In this document: in pieces, positions 1 through 4,943 of the stretch
Position numbering within the stretch: position 1 is the first letter of the stretch
Layout of the letters: each line of letters begins with the position of its first letter
NCBI GenBank assembly: GCA_014860725.1
Contig: JACZJD010000790.1
Span: 1-6,696, forward strand
DNA length: 6,696 bases
Reading direction: 5' to 3'
Origin: Aquamicrobium sp.
GTDB lineage: Bacteria; Pseudomonadota; Alphaproteobacteria; Rhizobiales; Rhizobiaceae
Program-made: the position numbers and the translations under genes
Notes under the pieces: model-generated
What the model was told of the DNA's origin: nothing
The model's input: the letters and a program-made list of their open reading frames with translations, nothing else
The model's database searches: none

Positions 1-396
1 GAATGGGAGGAGATGCGCGCGGCGGCCGAAGGCGCGCTCGCCGGGCTCGGCCTCGCCGATGCCGCCCATCTCCATCCCGGCCAGCTTCCGCCCGGCATGC
101 AGCGGCTGGTCGAGATCGCGCGCGCCATCGTCGGCCGCCCCTCGGTGCTGCTGCTCGACGAGCCTGCCGCCGGCCTCAACAATTCCGAGACGCGGGACCT
201 GACGCGCACGCTGCGCGGGCTCGCCGCGCCGGACCTCGTGATGGTGGTGGTCGAGCACGACATGGATCTGGTGATGTCGATCTGCGACCGCATCTACGTG
301 CTGAATTTCGGCGCGTTCGTCGCCTGCGGCTCGCCGCAGGAAATCCGCAACGACCCCGAAGTGGTGCGCATCTATCTGGGAAGCGACGATGACTAG
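1..396 (+). CDS. Branched-chain amino acid-type ABC transporter ATP-binding protein (LivG-like), C-terminal part
   Basis: This is the last 131 residues of an ABC ATPase; the N-terminus with Walker A lies left of the window. It would be a cytoplasmic nucleotide-binding subunit of a Liv/HAAT-type importer for amino acids, amides or related carboxylates. Visible in order are an ABC signature region (LPPGMQR, nt 85-105) running into VEIARAI, Walker B with catalytic Glu and D-loop (VLLLDEPAAGLN, from nt 145), and the H-loop VEHD with His at nt 256-258. AAGLN after Walker B and EHDMDLVM around the switch His are typical of LivG. The signature deviates from the usual LSxGQ: Ser is Pro and the final Gln is shifted. 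The stop codon overlaps the next gene by 8 bp, so the two ATPases are probably translationally coupled. The family assignment is secure. The substrate is unknown, because the permease and binding-protein genes are outside the window. Confidence 0.93.
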   Translation, partial: EWEEMRAAAEGALAGLGLADAAHLHPGQLPPGMQRLVEIARAIVGRPSVLLLDEPAAGLNNSETRDLTRTLRGLAAPDLVMVVVEHDMDLVMSICDRIYVLNFGAFVACGSPQEIRNDPEVVRIYLGSDDD

Positions 397-1126
397 CCTG
401 CTCGAGGTGGACGATCTCTGCGTGTTCTACGGCGCGACCGCGCAGGCGGTCGACCGCGTCTCCTTCACGGTCGGGCCGGGCTCCGTCGTGGCGCTGCTCG
501 GCGCCAACGGCGCGGGCAAGTCCTCAATCATGAAGGCGGTGGCCGGGCTCATCCCGTCGAAGGGCAGGGTGGTGTTCGACGGCGAGGAGGTCGGCGACCT
601 GCCGGCGCGCGGGCGCGTCAAACGCGGCATCGTCTACGTGCCCGAGGGCCGCGAGATCGTCGGCGACCTGACCGTGCGCGAGAATCTGGTGCTCGGCGGC
701 TACCATCTCGCGCCGGCCACGCGCCGCGCGCGCATCGACATGGTGCTCGACCTTTTCCCCGAGATCGCCGACAAGGCGAACGGCCCGGCATGGCGGCTTT
801 CCGGCGGCGAGCAGCAGATGCTCGCCATCGGCCGCGGCCTGATGGCCGGCCCGCGCCTGCTGCTGCTCGACGAACCCTCGCTCGGCCTGGCGCCCCTTCT
901 GGTCCGGCGCGTCTTCGACCGCCTCGGCACCATCCGCCGCGAGAGCGAGCTCGCCATCGTGCTGGTCGAGCAGAACCTGCGCATGACCATGCGCCTGTGC
1001 GACGAGGTGCATTTCCTGCGCGGCGGCCGCATCGTCGGCCGGCGCAAGGCCGAGGAGCTGCGCGACGAATCCGCCCGTCAGGAGGCGATCGACGCCTATC
1101 TCGGCGCGGCGAGCGCCGCTGCCTGA
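389..1126 (+). CDS. Branched-chain amino acid-type ABC transporter ATP-binding protein (LivF-like)
   Basis: A complete 245-residue ABC ATPase, the normal LivF size (about 230-250). Walker A is GANGAGKS (residues 38-45), the signature is LSGGEQQ (137-143), and Walker B with catalytic Glu is LLLLDEP (157-163), followed by SLGLAP, which is characteristic of LivF. The switch position is Gln in VEQN (193-196) rather than His; this is usual for LivF and is not a defect. VYVPEGREI (82-90) covers the Q-loop region, with Glu in place of Gln as is common in LivF. The ATG at 389 lies inside the last codons of the upstream ATPase and has GGGAAG at 378-383 as a likely ribosome binding site. Together the two ATPases would form the nucleotide-binding heterodimer of a Liv-type importer. 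Placement beside hydrolase and CoA-transferase genes suggests a catabolic substrate rather than general leucine uptake, but that is inference. Confidence 0.95.
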   Translation: MTSLLEVDDLCVFYGATAQAVDRVSFTVGPGSVVALLGANGAGKSSIMKAVAGLIPSKGRVVFDGEEVGDLPARGRVKRGIVYVPEGREIVGDLTVRENLVLGGYHLAPATRRARIDMVLDLFPEIADKANGPAWRLSGGEQQMLAIGRGLMAGPRLLLLDEPSLGLAPLLVRRVFDRLGTIRRESELAIVLVEQNLRMTMRLCDEVHFLRGGRIVGRRKAEELRDESARQEAIDAYLGAASAAA

Positions 1127-1153
1127 TCCGCGAAGCGCCGGGGAGGAGACGAC

Positions 1154-1990
1154 ATGGGCGAGACGACTGCGGACACGACGGAATACGAAATCTATGCGAT
1201 CCGCTACGGCGTCAACGACGGGCGCCTGCGCGGGCAGAACTTCATCCTGGAGGCGCGGCCGGCCGAGCCGCTCGTCATGGATTTCTATTCCTGGGTGCTG
1301 ATCGGCGGCGGCCGGGCGCTCGTGGTCGATACCGGCATGCATCCCGACAAGGCGGCGAAGCACGGCCACCGCATCCTGCAAAGCCCGGTCGAGGCGTTGA
1401 AGGCGCTGGGCGTCGATCCGGCCGCCGTCGAGACGGTGATCCTGACGCACATGCATTACGACCATACCGGCCATCTCGACGCCTTCCCCCGGGCGCGCTT
1501 CCTGCTGCAGGCCGAGGAGATGGCCTACGTCACCGGCTCGTGGATGGAGAAGCCGTGGTTCCGCCGCGCCTACGAGGTGGACGAAATCCAGCGTCTGGTC
1601 GGCTATCTGCACGAGGGCCGCCTGGAGCTGCATGGCCGCGACAAGGTCGTCGCGGACGGCGTTTCGGTCCACTGGGTCGGCGGCCACTGCGCCGGGCAGG
1701 AGATCGTGCGGGTGCGCACCGCCCGCGGCTGGGTGGTGCTCGCCTCCGACGCGCTGCACTACTATGAGGAATACGAGCGCGGCGTCCCCTTCGCCGTCGC
1801 CTTCAACCTGTCGGACATGATCGCCGCGCACGACCGCATCCGCGCCCTTGCCGACAGCGACGACCACGTCGTGCCCGCCCACGATCCGAGGATCGTCGAC
1901 CTCTACCCCGCGGCAAGCCCGGCGCTGCAAGGCAAGGTCGTTCGCGTCGATCTGCCGCCGCTGCGGCCAGTGGCTGAGATAGCGGGCTGA
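1154..1990 (+). CDS. Metallo-beta-lactamase-fold hydrolase, N-acyl-homoserine lactonase family
   Basis: A 278-residue MBL-fold protein with a full dinuclear metal site: HMHYDH (H99, H101, D103, H104), H178 in GGHCAGQE, D199 in ASDALHYY and H243 in VPAHDP. VVDTG (57-61) is the usual beta-strand ahead of the HxHxDH motif. The motif spacing and the D199-A-L-H-Y-Y segment resemble the AHL-lactonase group (AiiA/AttM/BlcC-like), whose members hydrolyse lactone rings, including gamma-butyrolactone in Agrobacterium. No signal peptide is seen, so it is probably cytoplasmic. The ATG at 1154 follows a strong ribosome binding site (GGGGAGGAG, 1140-1148) and lies 27 bp after the ABC ATPase, so it is likely in the same operon. 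I infer a role in opening a lactone or cleaving an ester of the imported compound. Quorum quenching is possible, but no AHL synthase or LuxR gene is nearby. Confidence 0.88.
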   Translation: MGETTADTTEYEIYAIRYGVNDGRLRGQNFILEARPAEPLVMDFYSWVLIGGGRALVVDTGMHPDKAAKHGHRILQSPVEALKALGVDPAAVETVILTHMHYDHTGHLDAFPRARFLLQAEEMAYVTGSWMEKPWFRRAYEVDEIQRLVGYLHEGRLELHGRDKVVADGVSVHWVGGHCAGQEIVRVRTARGWVVLASDALHYYEEYERGVPFAVAFNLSDMIAAHDRIRALADSDDHVVPAHDPRIVDLYPAASPALQGKVVRVDLPPLRPVAEIAG

Positions 1991-1995
1991 GATAT

Positions 1996-2006
1996 TGCAT
2001 CATGCA
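1996..2006. promoter_or_regulatory. Candidate GntR operator O1 (TGCAT-C-ATGCA) upstream of the gntR-type gene
   Basis: A perfect inverted repeat of two 5-bp arms around one central base, starting 5 bp after the MBL gene stop codon and 53 bp before the regulator's ATG. The same 11 bases recur at 3583-3593. TTGCAT (1995-2000), a partial -35 match, overlaps its left arm. A poor -10 candidate (GCTATC, 2018-2023, or TATCTT, 2020-2025) lies downstream. A position over a promoter just ahead of a GntR gene fits autoregulation; binding by this protein is inferred. Confidence 0.6.
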
Positions 2007-2059
2007 CCGAGGTCCATGCTATCTTCGTTGCCGAACATTCCACGAGGGACGGCACCCGG

Positions 2060-2692
2060 ATGCATCAGACGAAAGAGGAACTTGTCGCCGACTTCCTGCG
2101 GGAAGGCATCATCTCCGGGCGTTTCCCGCGGGGATCGAAGCTGAAGCAGGCCGAGATCGCCGAGATGATCGGCATGAGCATCACGCCGGTGCGGGAGGCG
2201 ATCAAGCTCCTGGAGGCCGAGGGCTTCATCCTCGGCTCGTCGCATCGCGGGGCGGTCGTGGCGCCGTTCGACATCCACGCCACCGAGGAGATCGTCGATC
2301 TGCGCGTCACGCTCGAATGCAAGCTGGCGCTGCGCGCGCTCGGCCGGCTGACCCCGGAGAACATCGAGGAGCTGCGCGGCCTGCAGCGCGAGATCGAGGA
2401 TGCGGCCCAGCGCGGCGATCGGGAGGCGGTGCGCGTCATCAACTTCCGCTTCCACGAGCTGCTCTACATGGCGGCCGACCTGCCGCTCACCCTGCGCTTC
2501 GTGCGCACGCTGTGGGCGCGCTATCCGTTCGACCTGATCAACAAGCTGGACAACCGCATCGACCGCGCCTCGGACGAGCACCGCGAGATGCTGCGCGCGC
2601 TGATCGAGAGCGACGAGGCGGCGATGCTGGCGGCGCTGCGCACCCACATCCGCGCCGGCTGGGAAGAGTTCAAGGCGAGCTACAAGGAATAG
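2060..2692 (+). CDS. GntR-family transcriptional regulator, FCD subfamily
   Basis: A 210-residue, two-domain regulator of normal FCD-subfamily length (about 210-240). The N-terminal winged helix-turn-helix spans about residues 5-72, with the GntR pattern LKQAEIAEMIGMS (28-40), then ITPVREAIKLLEAEGFI (41-57) and the wing (HRGAVV). The C-terminal all-helical FCD ligand domain covers about 76-205. The FCD metal-binding positions look like N128 (usually Asp), H132 in FRFHELL, H174 in DEHREML and H196 in LRTHI. FCD regulators usually sense small organic acids and mostly act as repressors. The ATG at 2060 follows GAGGGA (2044-2049, 10-nt spacer) and matches the typical start of the family just ahead of the DNA-binding helices. 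The gene has its own candidate promoter with operator O1, and a second copy of that operator precedes the dehydratase gene, so it probably controls both itself and the downstream operon. Confidence 0.93.
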   Translation: MHQTKEELVADFLREGIISGRFPRGSKLKQAEIAEMIGMSITPVREAIKLLEAEGFILGSSHRGAVVAPFDIHATEEIVDLRVTLECKLALRALGRLTPENIEELRGLQREIEDAAQRGDREAVRVINFRFHELLYMAADLPLTLRFVRTLWARYPFDLINKLDNRIDRASDEHREMLRALIESDEAAMLAALRTHIRAGWEEFKASYKE

Positions 2693-2776
2693 ACGGAGGC
2701 ATCCGCTTCGCGCCGATGGCCGCCGCCGGCTCGCCCCGTCGTCATCATCGGGAACAGCGATAGCAAGGAGCCGGAC

Positions 2777-3355
2777 ATGCCTTCCGACACGATTCTGCTC
2801 GTCATGGACATGATCAACGACCTCGTCCACCCGGACGGGGCGGGGGCCAAGACCTATGTGGCCAGGTGCCGCGAGCGCAACGTCTACGACAACACCAGGC
2901 TCGCGATCCGGCGCGCCCGTGAGGCCGGCATCAGGATCGGCTATGTCCGCGTCGGCTTCTCGCCCGACTATCGCGAATGCCCTCCCGGCTCGCCGGTGTT
3001 CTCGCGGGCCAGGGACAACGGCCTCTTCCAGATCGGAAGCTGGGGCACCGAGGTCCATGCCGATTTCGCGCCGCAGGAAGGCGACGCCGACATCGTCAAG
3101 CATCGCGTCAGCCCGTTCTACGGCACGGCGCTCGCGCCTCTGTTGAGCGCGCAGGGCGTCAGGCGGCTGCTTCTCGCCGGCGTCTCGACCAACGGCGTCG
3201 TGTCGGCGGCGGTGCGCGAGGGGCACGACCGCGATTTCCACTGCGTCGTGCTTGAGGACTGCTGCGCCGGCGCGACCGACGAGGAGCACGAATTCGCGCT
3301 CGCCGGCCTGCGCCGCTTCGCGACCGTGACCACGGCGGCCGGCTTCGACGCCTGA
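2777..3355 (+). CDS. Isochorismatase-fold hydrolase lacking the nucleophilic Cys
   Basis: A 192-residue single-domain protein of the isochorismatase/cysteine-hydrolase superfamily, of normal length. Two of the three usual active-site residues are present: D11 in VMDMINDLV and K108 in DIVKHRVSPFYGT. The segment that normally carries the nucleophile (GVxTxxCV) reads GVSTNGVV (135-142), with Val141 in the Cys position. A typical tail (VLEDCCAG, then DEEH) follows. Cys-containing relatives are amidases such as nicotinamidase, maleamate or carbamoyl hydrolases. True isochorismatases (EntB, PhzD) lack the Cys and cleave a vinyl ether. This protein may therefore be a non-amidase hydrolase; the substrate cannot be assigned. 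The ATG at 2777 follows AAGGAG (2765-2770, 6-nt spacer). The gene lies 84 bp after the GntR gene with no terminator seen between, so co-transcription is likely. A stem-loop follows its stop codon. Confidence 0.88.
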   Translation: MPSDTILLVMDMINDLVHPDGAGAKTYVARCRERNVYDNTRLAIRRAREAGIRIGYVRVGFSPDYRECPPGSPVFSRARDNGLFQIGSWGTEVHADFAPQEGDADIVKHRVSPFYGTALAPLLSAQGVRRLLLAGVSTNGVVSAAVREGHDRDFHCVVLEDCCAGATDEEHEFALAGLRRFATVTTAAGFDA

Positions 3356-3367
3356 TTCCCGGCCGGC

Positions 3368-3395
3368 GGCCCGGGAAGCCTGCCTCTCCCGGGCC
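3368..3395 (+). terminator. Rho-independent-like terminator after the isochorismatase-fold gene
   Basis: A perfect 9-bp stem (GGCCCGGGA at 3368-3376 pairing with TCCCGGGCC at 3387-3395) around a 10-nt loop, beginning 12 bp after the stop codon. It is followed by TTTCG, so the U-tract is short, as is often seen in GC-rich genomes. It probably ends the gntR/isochorismatase transcript. Termination efficiency cannot be judged from sequence. Confidence 0.68.
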
Positions 3396-3437
3396 TTTCG
3401 CCACGAATCGGGAAGCCTCGCTTCCGTTCGCATAATT

Positions 3438-3451
3438 TAATGCATTATAAT
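3438..3451. promoter_or_regulatory. AT-rich palindrome TAATGCATTA overlapping a TATAAT box
   Basis: TAATGCATTA (3438-3447) is a perfect 10-bp palindrome. It runs into TATAAT (3446-3451), a consensus -10 hexamer on the + strand; ATTATA at 3444-3449 gives the same hexamer on the - strand. TGCATTATAAT (3441-3451) matches the O1/O2 operator in its left arm and in the AT that begins the right arm, so it may be a weak third regulator site. The best + strand -35 candidate is poor (TTCCGT, 3422-3427, 18-bp spacer). It could be a secondary promoter for the dehydratase operon; confidence is low. Confidence 0.35.
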
Positions 3452-3562
3452 CGGCAGACTGGGAGCGGTTGGGCTGCCCCCGTATCGCCGATCCGGCCGG
3501 GCTTTGGCGTCAAAATCCTCGGATTTCCTGCATAAACCCGCAAGTCGGCACGCAAAGGGTGG

Positions 3563-3590
3563 TTGACCGCATAGAAATAAAATGCATCAT
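3563..3590 (+). promoter_or_regulatory. Candidate sigma-70-type promoter of the dehydratase/CoA-transferase operon
   Basis: TTGACC (3563-3568) matches the -35 consensus at five of six positions. With a 16-bp spacer, CATCAT (3585-3590) matches the -10 consensus at four of six. The -10 lies inside the operator palindrome at 3583-3593, which would let a bound repressor block polymerase. A start near 3597 is predicted, leaving about 98 nt of leader before the dehydratase start codon. The call rests on hexamer similarity only. Confidence 0.5.
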
Positions 3591-3593
3591 GCA
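3583..3593. promoter_or_regulatory. Candidate GntR operator O2 (TGCAT-C-ATGCA) upstream of the dehydratase operon
   Basis: This is an exact copy of the 11-base inverted repeat found at 1996-2006. Here it extends by one more pair to a 13-bp palindrome (A3582 to T3594). It overlaps the predicted -10 hexamer, a classic repressor position. The two identical palindromes, one at the regulator gene and one at a catabolic operon, are good evidence for a common regulator. The adjacent FCD-type GntR protein is the obvious candidate. Confidence 0.65.
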
Positions 3594-3680
3594 TCGAAAT
3601 GAATGAAGCGTCGCGGGCGGGGTCTTCCCGCACTCCGGCAAGAGCGCGATGGCCGCGCCCCCCGGACGCGACGGATGAGC

Positions 3681-3687
3681 AGGGAGG
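3681..3687 (+). promoter_or_regulatory. Ribosome binding site fixing the dehydratase GTG start
   Basis: AGGGAGG sits 7 nt before the GTG at 3695. The in-frame ATG at 3599 has no purine-rich site and lies only 5 bp after operator O2, almost on the predicted transcription start. This places the start at 3695. Confidence 0.8.
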
Positions 3688-3694
3688 ATTGCCC

Positions 3695-4915
3695 GTGAGC
3701 ACGGCAAACGTTCAGGAAAAGGCGAAGCAGGACGTGGGCGGCGCCCCGGCCGAAGGCAGGATCACCGACGAGGCCGTCGCCGCCGCGCGCGCCATGATCG
3801 GCCTGCAGCTCCGGCCCGAAGGCCCCTATCTGCAGGACGCCACCCCGGACACGCTGCGCAACTGGTGCAACGGCATCGGCGACCTCAACCCGCTCTATCG
3901 CGATCTCGAATACGGCCGCAACAGCCGCTTCGGCAGCCAGATCGCGCATCCGATGTTCCCGATGGCCTTCGGCTGGGTCGGCCGCACGCGGTGGGGCCTG
4001 CCCGGCGTGCACGGCTTCTACGCCGGCAACGACTGGGAGCTGTTCCGCCATATCCGGCCCGGCGACCGCATCAGCGCCATCGAGCGCGTCGTCGGCGTCG
4101 AGGAGAAGGAGAGCAAGTTCTCCGGCCGCCTCGTCCTGCAATATGTCGAGGCAAGCTACTTCAACCAGCACGGGCAGCTCGTCGCCCGCGCGCTCGGCAC
4201 CTGCACGCGCCACGAGCGCAAGGCCGCGCGCGACGCCGGCAAGTACAAGGACATCAAGACCCACGAATACACGCCGGAGGAGTACGAGCAGATCGACGAG
4301 GCGATCCTGCGCGAGGACGAGCGCATCCGCGGCAGCAACGTCCGCTACTGGGAGGACGTCACGGAGGGCGAGCAGCTCGATCCCATCGTGCGCGGCCCGC
4401 TGTCGCTGATGGACACGATGGGCTTCCTCGTCGGCTGCGGCCGCGGCCACACCCACGGCGTCGTCTTCAAGGCGGCGATGAAGCATCCGGGCCATTTCTT
4501 CCGCAACCCGGAGGCCGGCGGCGGCATCGAATATACCGGCATCGGCCACCATCGCGAGTCGACGGCCAAGGAGGTCGGCGTTCCCGGCGTCTACGACTAC
4601 GGCCCGCAGCGCTCGTCCTGGATGTGCTCGCTCGTCACCAACTGGATGGGCGACGCCGCCTTCCTGAAGCGCGTGCGCACCGAGATGCGCCGCTTCAACA
4701 CCATGGGCGATTCCACCTGGTGCAAGGGCAAGGTCAGCCGCAAATATATCAAGGACGGCCATGCGCTGGTCGACATCGAGATCTGGGGCGAGAACCAGCG
4801 GGGCGAGATCACGACGCCCGGCCTTGCCACCGTCATCCTGCCGTCGCGCGATCCGTCGATCCGCGCCTTCGTCGACGGCGCGAACCTCGACCTCGATCTG
4901 CCGGTCGTGCGCTGA
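3695..4915 (+). CDS. MaoC/FAS1-type double-hotdog acyl-CoA dehydratase (hydratase) family protein
   Basis: A 406-residue protein starting at GTG. It looks like two hotdog domains in tandem. The N-terminal FAS1-like dehydratase domain (about 25-170) contains NGIGDLNPLY (59-68) and then AHPMFPMAFGW. The C-terminal domain (about 215-400) contains GDSTW (from G338) and KGKVSRKY. In R-specific enoyl-CoA hydratases the catalytic pair is the Asp and His of a GDxNPxH motif. Here D63 and N65 are kept, but the His position is Tyr68, so the catalytic detail is uncertain. Such proteins hydrate or dehydrate acyl-CoA thioesters; two CoA-transferase genes directly downstream fit a CoA-ester substrate. The extra 32 residues available from an upstream ATG (3599) are Arg- and Pro-rich, lack family features and are not included. 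The gene is first in an operon behind a candidate promoter with operator O2. A mesaconyl-CoA hydratase-like role is possible but unproven. Confidence 0.87.
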   Translation: MSTANVQEKAKQDVGGAPAEGRITDEAVAAARAMIGLQLRPEGPYLQDATPDTLRNWCNGIGDLNPLYRDLEYGRNSRFGSQIAHPMFPMAFGWVGRTRWGLPGVHGFYAGNDWELFRHIRPGDRISAIERVVGVEEKESKFSGRLVLQYVEASYFNQHGQLVARALGTCTRHERKAARDAGKYKDIKTHEYTPEEYEQIDEAILREDERIRGSNVRYWEDVTEGEQLDPIVRGPLSLMDTMGFLVGCGRGHTHGVVFKAAMKHPGHFFRNPEAGGGIEYTGIGHHRESTAKEVGVPGVYDYGPQRSSWMCSLVTNWMGDAAFLKRVRTEMRRFNTMGDSTWCKGKVSRKYIKDGHALVDIEIWGENQRGEITTPGLATVILPSRDPSIRAFVDGANLDLDLPVVR

Positions 4916-4943
4916 GCGGGGCGGGCGGGAGCGCATCCGCGAG

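Larger units (their letters stand above)
3356..3694. other. Intergenic regulatory region (339 bp) between the isochorismatase-fold and dehydratase genes
   Basis: This is the only long non-coding gap in the window and has visibly lower GC in parts than its surroundings. In order it holds a terminator-like stem-loop (3368-3395), an AT-rich stretch with the palindrome TAATGCATTA and a TATAAT box (3431-3451), a short inverted repeat AAATCC-TC-GGATTT (3513-3526), a candidate promoter (3563-3590) overlapping operator O2 (3583-3593), and a leader of about 100 nt that ends in the dehydratase ribosome binding site. I see no convincing protein gene on either strand. Confidence 0.75.

Noticed and set aside
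524..1930. Long open frame on the - strand (468 codons) opposite the LivF and MBL genes
   Set aside because: It has no recognisable domain, is low in complexity and rich in Ala, Arg, Asp and Val, and lies opposite two clear genes. It is the usual antisense frame of GC-rich coding DNA.
2060..2067. ATGCATCA at the GntR start codon as a further operator half-site
   Set aside because: Only one arm matches, and it is fully explained by the first codons (Met-His-Gln). Similar TGCAT words occur in the coding parts of the MBL gene.
2000..3433. Long - strand frame (477 codons) opposite the GntR and isochorismatase-fold genes
   Set aside because: It shows no family motifs, crosses the terminator and both + strand genes, and has shadow-like composition.
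3599..3694. N-terminal extension of the dehydratase from the ATG at 3599
   Set aside because: It has no ribosome binding site and an Arg/Pro-rich sequence without family features, and a strong AGGGAGG precedes the GTG at 3695.
3445..3702. Small - strand frame (85 codons) in the 339-bp intergenic region
   Set aside because: It runs through the candidate promoter, operator and ribosome binding site, shows no recognisable features, and fits chance in GC-rich DNA better than a gene.
4761..4943. Upstream start for the first CoA-transferase inside the dehydratase gene
   Set aside because: The extra residues are a frame-shadow of the dehydratase. The family N-terminus (LHGVRVIE) begins right after the ATG at 4944.
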